Of a stretch of 64,000 nt of DNA, positions 23,259 to 34,739 are shown piece after piece. The notes under the pieces are model-generated. The model made no database searches, was not told the DNA's origin, and saw only the letters and a program-made list of their open reading frames with translations. Within the stretch, counting starts at the first letter, position 1. Every line of letters starts with the position of its first letter. The stretch comes from Epiperipatus broadwayi. Its lineage: Eukaryota > Onychophora > Udeonychophora > Euonychophora > Peripatidae. Location of the stretch: contig JAQFVV010013093.1 of assembly GCA_028023455.1 (NCBI GenBank), positions 186,001 to 250,000 on the forward strand, in the 5' to 3' direction. The translations under genes were made by a program, and so were the position numbers.

Positions 23259-24500
23259 GTTATGGGATGTGCAATAAGTGGATTAATGGCTTCAATATTT
23301 ATAAATGAAATGGAATTACATATTGTCAAGAATAGAATAATAAATAAAGAAATAAAATAGTATTTTCGATATGTAGATGATATCTTAGTAATAGGGAATA
23401 AAAGAGTTATAAAAAATATATATAATGAATTTAATAATAATAAAAATAATATAAAGTTTACAATAAAAGAAATAGATAATAAAATAAAATATTTAGATAT
23501 AGAAATAAAGATAAACAATAATATGATTGTATTAAATCATTTTATTAAAGAAGATAAAATAAGAAAAATAATTTATAAGGATTCACAACAAGCATGGACA
23601 CAAAAGATGGCAGTAATTAAGAATTTTAAAATTAAAAATGATAGGTATAACACAGATAAAAAAACCGCTGAAGTACAAAAAGAACAATTTATTAAATTAT
23701 ATTCTAGCTATGGATATAATCCTAGAAATATTAGGAATATATTATATGATAATAAAAATAATATTAGAGGGAATAAAATATTAAATAATATAAAATGGAT
23801 TAAAATTGGATATACACCTAAAATTTATGATATATTAACTAAAAATAAAAATTATATGAATAAAAATATAAAAATAGGATGGTCTAATAATAAAAATTTA
23901 GATATATTAATAGGAAATTATAAGATTAAAGATGATATGAAATATATAAAGGGAACAGTATATAAAATTACTTGTGGGATATGTAAAATGGTTTACTATG
24001 GACAAACATCAAAACAATTAGAACAAAGGGCAAAAGAACATAATAGTGCTATTGAAAGGAGGGATGATAGATCAGCATTATATGTTCATTATTTAAAATT
24101 TGGACATAAAATAGATTGTATTAAAAACATAAGACCATTAAATTATATAAAGGAAATGAATAGAAGGAAAATATATGAAACAAATTATATAAAATATAAT
24201 ATAAATACATGTATGAACATTTACAAAAAGTCAATTGATTTAATGAATGATTGAGTAATGGATAAAGAATGGAAAGTAATATAAGGGGAAATAAATAAAA
24301 TGATAAAAATATGAATTATAGGAAATGTCAGTAGATGTCGCTATATACGTAATATACGTGTTAGTATTAGTACGAGGTATCATATTGAGAAGGGTAAAAA
24401 ATTGAGAATTACCGAAAAAGGCTTTTATATATATAATTTTTCTGTGATGTATTTACAAGTTGTTATTATTATATAATAAAGATTTATATTATATTTCATT
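23259..24500 (+). mobile_element. PLE-A right arm (1,242 bp)
   Basis: Second arm of the palindrome, head to head with the left arm. Its edges are GTTATGGGATGTGC at the centre and ATTTCATT at the outside, where similarity stops abruptly (24,501 versus 21,993). The three-base length difference fits the two identified extra bases in the left arm plus one more. Confidence 0.95.
23262..24254 (+). pseudogene. PLE-A right copy: RT C-terminus plus GIY-YIG, one internal stop
   Basis: Same partial protein as the left arm but in one frame from 23,262 to 24,254, broken by a TAG at 23,358-23,360 exactly where the left arm encodes Glu (just before YFRYVDD). The GIY-YIG region is about 23,940-24,070, with YYGQTS and the following Arg/His positions. 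The frame ends at TGA (24,252) where the left arm has Trp and continues about ten residues. The copy lacks the RT N-terminus. Its composition is extremely Lys/Asn/Ile rich, matching the AT bias. Confidence 0.9.
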
Positions 24501-24740
24501 GATTATAAGATAAACAACATAAAGGAGTATTATTTCTTAGAATTAAGTAACAATAGAATTACATATAATGTATTTTGAATAAAATTTGATATCTTACTTT
24601 AACGTGTTTTATAAATTTTACAACTCAGCATCAAATTGAAAAATTGCATGGAAAATAAGTACAAAAAATGTATTATTTAGATTAATTATAATTTAATTAA
24701 TGCAAAAAATAATTGTTTAAAAGTTGAATTATTTTAATAA

Positions 24741-25225
24741 GAGTACCAAACTCTCCATATAGTATGGGGGGTTGGTACTCCTATTAACAGCATGTGTGGA
24801 GAGTTTGGTACTCTTACTAACAGCATGTATAAGCATATGTAATGTTTTAATGGTTTTATAAAACTTTGAAAAATCAAAGACACCTAAATGTATATATGCT
24901 GAACTAGGTTCAGATTTATATGACTAGCTCGGGTTGGAAATATTATAATGTTTTCATCTTGAGTTCCTAGCTTTGTAGTTAACTAAATAGGTAAAAGATG
25001 GCTGCTGGAGAATTGCGATAGATCCTAAGATCTAGGTGCAGTGCTCTCTTCACCGATGAAAGCAACAAGCTAGAAATTAATCTGGTAATGTTGGATGCAT
25101 AGGCACTAGATAGAGATTTTATGCACAAACTTTCCTTTATCCATTGATTCCAGAGGCTTGCATTTAGTGACACTACTGTATGGAGAGTTTTGTACTGTTG
25201 TTAATTGCATGTGTAAGCATATAAA
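24741..25225 (+). repeat. Hammerhead-like repeat, partial tandem unit of about 390 bp
   Basis: The block GGAGAGTTTGGTACTCTTACTAACAGCATGT (about 24,797) recurs in diverged form at about 25,177 (GGAGAGTTTTGTACTG...GCATGTGTAAGCATAT), giving a period near 385 bp; a third piece precedes it at 24,741. Between them lies a ribozyme-like fold at about 25,045-25,090: CCGATGA (U4 changed), stem AGC/GCT, GAAA, helix III ATTAAT then C. Same family as 6.0, 7.2 and 14.7 kb. Confidence 0.55.
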
Positions 25226-25229
25226 ATGG

Positions 25230-26340
25230 TAATCACGTGATGCTTAGGATTATTTTAGTTTACATTTTGTTGACTTTTATGAAATTTTTTTTTTTATTTG
25301 TGCTTTACCTGTGTATTTCAGTTAATATTCTATTAAATATTTATGTTAGAAGTAAATTGATTAGCAATATATACTTGATAAAGAATGAAAATGTTTTTGT
25401 TTATAATTATTATAGCTTTATGAATCTTTAAAGTAATTGATTTCTTCTCTTAATTACAGATAGTAAATCAGCTAAATTATAATATATTTTTGGAAGCAGA
25501 AAGCATATTAGGTAATATGAATGTAATTATTTTACTAGCTTTTCAAAAATAAACCCCAAAAAATTAAAGCATACTGTTTTTCAAGCAGTGAACCATTATC
25601 ATTGCCATTGTGAAGAATGTTCTTATAGTTTCTTATTTGATTTTTTACATTTGTTAAAGATTTATAAAAGCTGTGTTGTATAGATATTTGATGGTTTTGC
25701 AATATAGAGTTCACAGGTAAAGTTTAAGTTAGTAATCAAGATATTCTTTGGTTAAAAATACATTTTAAATATGATTTTGAGCTATGTATATTTTGAAAGA
25801 CTTCAGGTGCTGGATACTGATAAGATTCAACTCAAAATCCTGAAATTTCTTTTGATGCTTTTAAATGTTTGTATTTAACATTGGTTACAAAATATAATTT
25901 AATTCTTCCTCAATTTTTATCAGTTATAAGGGTAATGCCAAAATACGAATACCATGATTTTGTTATTCACTGATTTGATTCAAGAACTTTATATTATAAA
26001 AATGTAAAACTTTACTTTCATATAAGTAATATATAACTTTGCAGATACTGAGGCCATTATAATTAATTATAAACTGCATTATTTATAGGGATAAAGAGGG
26101 TGAATGTTCACAAATATATATTTATTTGCTACTTGGTTTATTTTATCTCTTTGGGATTCATTAACAAATCTAAGAGGTGTAATAATTCAATATATTCTTT
26201 CAATAACATTAAAGAGTTTTGTGCATAATATTTGATAAAGATTAGTCACTTTTTATCTGATTTGAATTCAGTATTTTTATTGAGCTTTACATTTACAGTA
26301 TCAATAGAAAGAACTGAAAACCAATTACCATGAAAACTTC
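25230..26340. other. AT-rich non-coding stretch
   Basis: No gene or recognisable repeat. The open frame 25,237-25,431 is a hydrophobic AT-driven frame without a domain. Confidence 0.5.
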
Positions 26341-26666
26341 TAGAGAATATGGAATTTTAAAATTGTTACATTTTCATTTACCACTGTCAAACTTCCTCCA
26401 CTCACAACTTTGACGCCATCCATTTCAGATAAATACAATAATGATTATTACTAATCATTTTCGAAACTAGAGATTATCTCTAGCACAGATATAAACTTTA
26501 AACATCAGTTAAAGATTATTTTATCTGATTTTTTATTTTATATACACACAGAGTTATTCACCTTTCTCTTTCCTATGTGTAATATCTTTATAGATATAAT
26601 AAACACTTCCATACTTTCCCCATTCTTTTTAAATTCATATAAATAAAGATATAATAAAAGACAAAT

Positions 26667-26719
26667 GACCCCTAAGATGCATTTCATGCTGAACCAGCAC
26701 TCATCAGTTGGCCCAGGTC
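26667..26719 (-). ncRNA. Hammerhead ribozyme motif, all core bases intact
   Basis: Minus strand: GACCTGGGCCAA leads into CTGATGA, stem II GTGCT/AGCAT (last pair G-U) with a five-base loop, GAAA, helix III ATGCAT, cleavage base C, then TTAGGGGTC, which closes helix I with GACC/GGTC outside and a CCAA/TTAG inner part with one mismatch. Every invariant core position is present, so this is one of the two best active candidates in the window. Confidence 0.85.
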
Positions 26720-27021
26720 ACTATCTCTCATATACACCTTTATTATATGAAGAGTACAGTATTTATCTAGAGTAAATTGTTACATTTTCATTTACCATTG
26801 TCAAACTTTCTCCACTCACAACTTCGTCACCATCCATTTTAGATAAATACAATAATCTCTAGTTTTGAACATGATTAGTAATAATCATTATTGTATTTAT
26901 CTGAAATGGATGGGTGAAAGTTGTGAGTAGAGGAAGTTTGACAATGGTAAATGAAAATGTACAATTTACTCTAGATAAATACTGTACTCTTCATATAATA
27001 AAGATGTATATGAGAGATACT

Positions 27022-27074
27022 GACCTGGGCCAACTAATGAGTGCTTGTTCAGCACGAAATGCATCTTGGGGGTC
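27022..27074 (+). ncRNA. Hammerhead ribozyme motif, G5 substituted
   Basis: Partner in the other palindrome arm. The core reads CTAATGA (G5 to A, expected to abolish cleavage). Stem II GTGCT/AGCAC, GAAA, ATGCAT, C, and helix I CCAA/TTGG with outer GACC/GGTC are all intact. Confidence 0.8.
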
Positions 27075-27154
27075 ATTTATCTTTTATTATATCTTTATTC
27101 ATATGAATTTTAAAAAAATGGGCGAAGTATGGAGGTGTTTATTATATCTATAAA

Positions 27155-29315
27155 TTCTAAAATTCTGTTATAACCCATCTTGTCAGATAGAAAACTTTGT
27201 TAATTGATATGCAAATCATTCATCATTTTTAATTCTTATAAAATATTTATAATAATACAGAGAACAGATATGCTTATAATAAATAATAACATTATCCATA
27301 AATAGCCATAACTTGTTTCCAGATGAAGTAAGCATAAACCAACTATTCAATTTTCTTAATTAAAGGATTGGTATAAATTGTAATTAAAAATGCAGTAATA
27401 TAAATTACAAATTGAAATTTGCTGCAAATTGATAGCTTTGTAGTATCTTTCCACTCAGTTTATAAAAGATTCTCATATAGTTTTCAATAGTTTCAGGTAA
27501 CCTATAGTAATTGTCACTGATCAGATAGATGGTATTAATTACTTTAAAACATTAATCACACAATATTAATTTTCTCTATTAGAAATAGATTTAAAATCTA
27601 ATTTTATCATAATGGTCCATTAATTTCTTTTCATTGCATATCTCACAATTTTAGAACATTCAAAACTGCATGGGTAGTTTTTTTAGTCATGGTACATTAT
27701 TAATAATTTAGTGTTTATCTGGAAAAGACATTTTTAATGAAAATTCTAAGAAAAAATTATATTATACCATTTTTAGCAAACTAGTTTCCGTTTTTTTAAT
27801 GTTTAATGATGTGTGTTATGTTTAGCTTACTAAAGGAAATTTCATTTTTTGCTAATACTACTTCTATATATATTTAAATTCTTTTTCTTCAATCCCATTC
27901 TTTGCAACTATAACACTCCACAACCCTTCTAATCATTCCATCTTTTGTACAAGTATAATAACATACAACATTTTGTGTACTGTGCTGCCTGCCATAGAGA
28001 TAAATAAAAAATGATCTTAATAGTTTGAAAATAAAGGATAATTAAAAGCAGGTATGATTTTAAATCTTTTATTGTATATTTGTGATATATTCGCTCTGAT
28101 ATAATAGGCTTTGTATTCAGATATATTTCATTTTCTGCGTGTTTTTTATTTTTTTTATTTTGTAAAATACTTATATCTACACATAAATCAGATATGAATT
28201 TAATGTCTCTTGTACATCAATAGACATGTAAACTAGTCTGAACTGACTAACACTTTTGAAAGATTTTTAAATGAAAGTATTCTTACTTTTTGTTATCTAA
28301 TTATTATATGCTATTTCATAAATTTGATATCCCCCTCCCCCTAATATTTCAAACTATTCTTTGAATGCTTAAGATATATTAGTGTTTTTAATATTACTTA
28401 TGTATTTAAAATTATGGCTAACTTTAGTTTAAAGTTTTTTGAACATTCATGAAAAATTTTAATTATTGCTTGTTTAATTTATAACAAGATATAAAAAACC
28501 TGAAAACTCATGTGTAGTAATTGCTTGTTCTCATTAATAATTATCAACAATGGATTAGTTACGAAGTTAATGGTATCTAATATATTTCGTTTTAAAAAAT
28601 ATCTGGGACAAGGCTTATATTTCGTACGTATATCATTCACTCATTGAAATAAAAGATGATCAAAATATTCAACCAGAATTGCCTAGATCTTTGCATTATC
28701 ATTAAAATAAAATATTTTATTACTTTCTTTTTATCATTAAATAGAGAATATAATAATTAGATAAATTTTTTATTAAAAAAAATAGATCAAGAATTGTAAA
28801 TACCAGCTTAAACTTTCTAATATTATCATTCTTAGTATTTATATTTGTTTGAATTTATCCAGCACCAGATAAAAATGGTTTTGTTATTGGTTGTATTATA
28901 CTAAATAATATTTAAGTGTTTTAAATTTATTTTATTACTTTAACATTATATATTTTTAAATTTTATTTGTTATATTTCAAATTTCCTCAAGATTTTTTTT
29001 ATGGAGTATACATTTATATTATTTATTTGTTATTTCTAAATAAATAAAATTAAATAAAAAATAAATTTGTAGTATTTTTATTTTGTATATTATATAATGA
29101 AAAAATATTATAAAATTGTCATTGGATATTAAATTAAATTGTAATTAAATATATCTAAAACAGGCATTGAACTTTTTCTTTAGGTAATCAACTCATAGTC
29201 AACAAATAAGTAATCGAATATCGATCAGTAAGTAAGTATCTATCTGTTATTGATTAAAGGATTAATCTGTGTTATGAGATGAATATCGATGTCTTGATTG
29301 TAAAAACACATACAC

Positions 29316-29349
<34 letters not shown>

Positions 29350-32300
29350 AAGCCTGTAAAATATAATTATTATTTTTTTAGATTTACTTTCTTTTAAATT
29401 TCTTATGACAAAAAGTATTTTTGAATTACTCATTTCCAGATATTCATTTATATTTATTTTTTCCTTAACAAAATCATTTTGGCTTGAAAGTAAATTTTGA
29501 TCTTTATTCTAATTAGTTAAGAAATGTATTCTTCAGAGACATATTTTATAGAAAATGAAAACCTTGGGGGGGGGGGGGGTTGTTTACTTATATATTTAAA
29601 TCAACTTATTATTCTAAATTCCCTAAAAGTGATTGTATAATAGGACGGTGATAAAAAAATAGATTAGTTATTTCTATGCAATTTTTCAAATATATCACAT
29701 CTTCAGGAGAAATTTTTTCTTTTGATAGAATAGCCAATACATTACACACATTCTTTGTATATTTTTTTATTATTGAAATGATTTTGTTTTCAATTTATAG
29801 AAGTTCCTGTTACATCATTAATTGTTTATATGATTCAATGCATTGTATGTGAATTCATAAAGTGAATCATGTCTATTGTAATAATGATTATTTGAATTTG
29901 ACTTATAATTTAATCTATGCTTATTACTGAATTATACTTAAAACTAATGTATGTTACAGCGAAATTTGAAAGGATATATCACTGCAAATGTTAAAATTTA
30001 AGCATAATTTGTTTTGGTAATGAAAAATATGTTTTTATAAACTCGCAGATTTGATTTCTTAGTTAAACAGTAGATATTTCTATTCTGGACGATTTTTATA
30101 ATAATTTTTGGCTGTTTTAATTTAGATTTTGATATGGTATTTTATTGAAACAAAAGCAGAAAATGTAAAAAAAAAAAAGTTGTGTATTTAACAATACCTA
30201 ATCAAGTTTTGCAAAATTGTTAAGTTGTCTTTGCATCAGAACTAATTTTGAGTGTAACTTTACTTAGATTCTTTACTTTAGATAGCTTAATATTTAATTC
30301 CTGAAAAGATTTAGATGTATCTATAATGGTATATGAAACACATTATATTTATTATTAATAACTGTGTTGTTTCTAAGTTCAGTTTGAAATTTTTTACTAT
30401 GGTGATTCCTATTTATATTTAAATTCACTTTTAGTACAATTATAAAGCAGTAAGTAGATAATAGTCCAGCAATTATAACTTCATTGCTTTCTATATACTC
30501 TAAATTTGATATCTATCTTTATTTCTTCTGTTTCGGTAGGTAATTGTCAGTTTTAAGTCAGTTTTTCAATTTAAACTGATACAAATTAACTTAAAAAAGC
30601 TTTTAAAATGTAAAAAAAAAAATATCTATATATTTTTTGAAGTAGAATTTTTCAATAGTTGAAAGTTCTTGTCGATTCTTCTGCATATGTTAATTTATTG
30701 AAAAGTTTCTAATTTCCTAATTTTGGACATATTATTAGGTTTATTCTGTTTTAAAATGCACTCACAAACAGATGCAAATAGCAACATGTATGTAATTTGT
30801 TTAAAAAAATTACTATTGATAATAAAAGAATTAATTAAAAAAAATAATAACAGTGTGATAAACTGTAAAAAAAGATCTCTTCAAGATAAGAAAATTGGTC
30901 AGCGCTTGGAACTAAAAAATTGTCTGGTTAAAATCGATATTCTTAATGAAACATATTGTATAGAAGGAAAGACTAATTGGATAGATGATTCAATATATTT
31001 TTTAAAAATTTTATTCAACCAGCAATTTATTAAAAGAAAGAAAAATACATTACATTGGATTCACTATTAAATGTATTTTATCTTTTATTCTTGAATCTAC
31101 TACATGTATCATTTAAAAGTTAATGACGTTTAAAAAGCTTATATTTCTTAATGAGTAGTATAATTACATTAATATCAATAAAATACTCATATTTTTGTAG
31201 TTAATGCATATTAAGTCAACAGAAAACTTTGGTCTAAAGTTAATAAAATTGGCTCTATAAACTTGTAAGATCAGTATTATTGAATTTTTGCACAATTACA
31301 GTGGATTGATTAATATAATCTTTATTCAGACAAAAAAACTTTCCAAAATGATCATAGTCTTACAGATTATGTTATAGTTTAAAACAAGAATGTAAAAAAT
31401 CTAATATTACATACTTACAGAAGCTGATCACTAAACTGATAATTGTTTAATAGCTCCAATGTTAAAATAAAAGTTACAGTAAAATGGATTCTATCCCAAA
31501 CATATGATAAATGAATTTATTGCTCTTTCTTTAGAAGCAACTGCTATTTTATTGAATTTCGGCAGCTATAATTATAGCAGAAAATAATAATTTGAGATTT
31601 TTAATTTATTCTATTACTAAGGCATGGAATTTTCTTAATATGAATCCAAGTAAAAAGAAAAATATTATCTGATTTTCTAACGAATATTTTATTAGCAACT
31701 TGATTTAAAAACATTACTCTTTCTTAGTAGAATAATAAATTTAGCATGAAGTCTAATAAGCCAATATCAAAATTTTAAAAAAACACCAACAAAGTACAAG
31801 ATAACTAAATAATGATTGGTGAATTAAAACTGCAATTAAGACATAGTCTATAGAGGTTGCTATATATATTGTGATGCTTCAATAGTAACATGTTTCCTAA
31901 GCAATGATATTACAGGTCTATTAAATGTATTTTTATATAAGATAACCGATAATAATATAATCAAATGAAGAGATTGCTTTCATCGCACTAGGATTGAAAC
32001 TCTGTTCTAAGTTTATATAAGAAATTTATTGTAATTTAATTGCAGTACAGTAGTTATATCGTTATATACTAAATATTCATTTTTCACTTATTAAAATCTG
32101 ATGCAACACATTGAGGTCTCTTGTATTTCAATATCTAAGTTTATGTTGAATTGAATTATATTCTCATATTGATACATCAAAGTTAAAAGTTGCTAAAGAC
32201 TTTTCTTTCATTATTAATTGATAAAGAATTGGAGTTGTTCTGGATGCCAAACCTAAATCTCTATAGGATGTATTAAAACATTGAGAACAATTGAAGACTA

Positions 32301-32562
32301 TTTTTTAATCATTCAAATTAAAAAGTTCTCCCTCAAAACTATATTCTAAGTTGATGTCTACTTCAATAAGCTACCTATAAATGGCTTCAATTTTAAATGC
32401 CTCAGATCTTCTACTAGAAACATTAACTTTCTCATTTAATCAGAAATAAAGCTACAAACTTAGTTATTCAACCAATTAATTTTAAAAGTGCCACAAATCT
32501 TTTTTATTAACTGGATCAAATATATTTACCACAGCAATATATATATATATATATATATATAT
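27155..32562. other. Long AT-rich non-coding stretch
   Basis: No recognised gene. An open frame at 30,723-31,070 (115 codons) is Lys/Asn/Ile rich with no domain and is not called. TA microsatellites occur near 29,317-29,334 and 32,538-32,564, and a G-run at 29,566-29,578. Confidence 0.5.
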
Positions 32563-33372
32563 ATCAAAATTACCCCAAATTCAAAACTCAAAGAGACTAG
32601 CCAAAAAAAACCCTCTAAAACACTACCAATGGTTTCACTGCTGCAAGTGGACTTCTCAAGTATAAAGAACTACAAAATAACAACATACTTATACTAAATA
32701 TTACCCACAATTCAATTTACCTCCCATACACCCTTAATATTAAAACAAGTTTTAAATAGGTTAATTGCTTCAGAATCTTAAATTCTTAATAATAAAGATT
32801 CTTTAATTCATCTTTTTATTTCATTTCTCTCAAAGAAGACAACCTTAGCTTCTTGAAAATTAATAGTGTAGCCTGTATCTTTTTCATGAATATATGACAC
32901 AGAACTAAAATATTTATTTTTAACCCTATTTTTATGTACCTTTATTCTTTCATTTATGCTCAAACTACTTTGACCAATATATACCATCTTACAAAAACAA
33001 GGGATAATATACATTGCTCCAGGAATAGCCTTTCTATCAAAAATTTTCTTTGTATTATTTAATAAATAATTCAAAGTAATATCTCTTTTCTGAGGAATGT
33101 TCTTAATTCCAAATAAATTACTATTTCTACATACAATTTTATAAGAAGGCAATTTAAATGGCAAAGAAATAAAATCATGTTGTTCTTTATCCTTTACATC
33201 ATTTCAAATATTATTACTATTAAATAAAATACTTTTAACAAATTTATCAGAGTAACCAACACTTAAATAATCTTTATGAAATTGATGTTTTTGAAACAAA
33301 GCTACCACATTAGAATTATTTAATCTTTTATTTCTATAACAATAATTTTTTTAAGCAGCTACTTTATGAGAT
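32563..33372 (-). mobile_element. PLE-B left arm
   Basis: Inverted partner of 33,416-34,514, with a 43-bp spacer. The centre reads AGCAGCTACTTTATGAGAT on this side. The outer end stops at ATCAAAATTACCCC beside a TA microsatellite. The arms are more diverged than in PLE-A. Confidence 0.85.
32808..33350 (-). pseudogene. PLE-B left copy: linker and GIY-YIG endonuclease
   Basis: The minus-strand frame at 33,164-32,808 holds GAMYIIPCFCKMVYIGQSS (paired Y and YIG motifs), then NERIKVHKNRV, an HEKDTGYTINF block and a terminal FFERNEIKR region, all in the order of the Penelope-type endonuclease. Upstream (33,350-33,165) the linker reads HKDYLSVGYSDKFVKSILF, interrupted by one stop. The reverse transcriptase proper is absent, so this copy is more 5'-truncated than PLE-A. 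It is a different lineage from PLE-A: the endonuclease motifs differ throughout. Confidence 0.8.
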
Positions 33373-33439
33373 GCATATTGATAGCTATCAGATTAATTAT
33401 AGACCTTAACTCTATATCTCATAAAGTAGCTGGTTTAAG

Positions 33440-34283
33440 AAATTATTGTTATAGAAATAAGAGACTAAATAATTCTAATGTGGTAACTATGTTTCAAAAA
33501 AATCAATTTTACAAAAATTATTTGAGTGTTGGATACTCTGATAAATTTGTTAAAAGTATTTTATTTAATAGTAATAAAGAAAAATATGATTTTATTTGTT
33601 TGTCATTTAAATTGTCTTCTTATAAAACTGAATGTAAAAATAGTAATTTGTTTGAAAATAAAAAAATTGCTTGGAAAAGGGGTATTACTTTAAGTAATTT
33701 ATTAAATAAATTTATAATTACAACTTTAAATTATTGTAATAGATTTCTAACTATAAGATCTTTCCATTGACTTGTTGTAAATCAAAAGATTTCATGAGTA
33801 TTAATGTATAATAGGAATTGTGGACTTAATCAGTGAAGTATTGAATAGCTTCACACTCTCAGATCTAACTGCTTCAGCTTCACCTATTTATATAGAAAGT
33901 AGGTTGAAGTAAAGAAGGGTTCCACTCTTTTCTTCCAATGCATAAGCTTGTGGTTAAGACCTGTAGAGGTTCCTACCTTCGCATTTTCACCGCACATGCT
34001 TTAAGTTTATTGCCTTAGTAAATATTACTTAAATAATACAAAGAAAATTTTTGATAGAAAGACTATTTCTGGAGTAATGTATATTATTCCTTGTTTTTGT
34101 AAAAAGGTATATATAGATCAGAGTAGTTTGAGCATAAATGAAAGAATAAGAATACATAAAAGTAGGATTAGAAATAAATATCTTAGTTTTGCTTTATATA
34201 TCCATGAAAAAGATACAGGCCACACTATTAGTTTTGATGAGGCTAAGGTTGTCTTCTTTGAGAGAAATGAAATAAAAAGATGA
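33440..34283 (+). pseudogene. PLE-B right copy: linker and GIY-YIG endonuclease, interrupted
   Basis: The linker (YKNYLSVGYSDKFVKSILF) lies at about 33,505-33,565 and runs to about 33,700. Coding then resumes after the insertion with MYIIPCFCKKVYIDQSS at 34,077, NERIRIHKSRI, HEKDTGHTISF and FFERNEIKR. Relative to the left arm the endonuclease motif YIG is changed to YID, so the catalytic glycine is lost here but kept in the left arm. Confidence 0.8.
33709..34035. mobile_element. 327-bp insertion in PLE-B right arm
   Basis: The left arm is continuous across this point, whereas the right arm has 327 extra bases flanked by TTAAATA at 33,702-33,708 and 34,029-34,035, consistent with a 7-bp target duplication (a slightly longer AYTTAAATA-type match is possible). 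It is less AT-rich than the surrounding element. No coding sequence, poly(A) tail or clear terminal inverted repeat is seen, so the class is unknown. Confidence 0.7.
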
Positions 34284-34559
34284 ATTAAAGAATCTTTATT
34301 ATTAGAAGCAATTAATTTATTTAAAAGTTCTTTTAATATTAAAGGTATATGGGCAGTAAGTGAAATTGTAGGTCATGTTTAATATAAATATGTTGTTATT
34401 TTGTAGTTCTTTACACTTGAGAATTCTACTTGTAGCAGTGAAACCATTGGTAGTGTTTTACAGTTTATTTTTTTGGTTATTCTGTTTGAGTTCTGAATTT
34501 AGGGTAATTTTGATTATTTATTAACTAGTTTAGCTTAATGCTTTTAATGTTTATATGTA

Positions 34560-34735
34560 AAAATATATAACCTATGTGGTCAAGTTGCAATCTTTAGTGT
34601 CTATATAACTATATTGGATCATTAATAAATGTGGGATTCCACCTTTATTGTTAAAAGGAGGATGTCTTGACAACAGCTTGAATTAATTGATTGATATTGA
34701 TATTGGGATTGCCTAAATGTTGGCTGGTTTTTAAT
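34560..34735 (+). repeat. Dispersed repeat R3 copy beyond PLE-B
   Basis: Plus-strand member of the 6.8-kb family, containing AATAAATGTGGGATTCCACC, TTTATTGTTAAAAGGAGG and TCTTGACAA, and ending in GGTTTTTAATGATATATAT before a TA microsatellite. It begins about 45 bp past the PLE-B right arm, so it may be the PLE-B 3' terminal region, which the left arm lacks because that arm ends earlier. Confidence 0.6.
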
Positions 34736-34739
34736 GATA

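Larger units (their letters stand above)
26345..27154. repeat. Hammerhead repeat family H1: palindrome plus flanking unit
   Basis: A palindrome with arms 26,587-26,853 and 26,890-27,154 contains one hammerhead per arm in opposite orientation. A further copy of the arm's inner block (TTTTCATTTACCA...CATCCATTTCAGATAAAT) lies outside at 26,367-26,440, so the minus strand reads block, hammerhead, second block, first block again: a partial head-to-tail dimer. The same blocks occur at 60.05-60.87 kb. Confidence 0.8.
33416..34514 (+). mobile_element. PLE-B right arm with 327-bp insertion
   Basis: Mirror of the left arm. Without the insertion at 33,709-34,035 it would be about 772 bp, against 810 bp for the left arm. 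It ends at GGGTAATTTTGAT, like the left arm. Confidence 0.85.

Noticed and set aside
22973-23518. Hydrophobic open frames 22,973-23,308 (plus) and 23,246-23,518 (minus)
   Set aside because: They are antisense readings of the PLE-A reverse transcriptase arms and duplicate each other through the palindrome.
30723-31070. 115-codon open frame
   Set aside because: Composition tracks the AT bias, no motif or neighbour supports it; not called as a gene.
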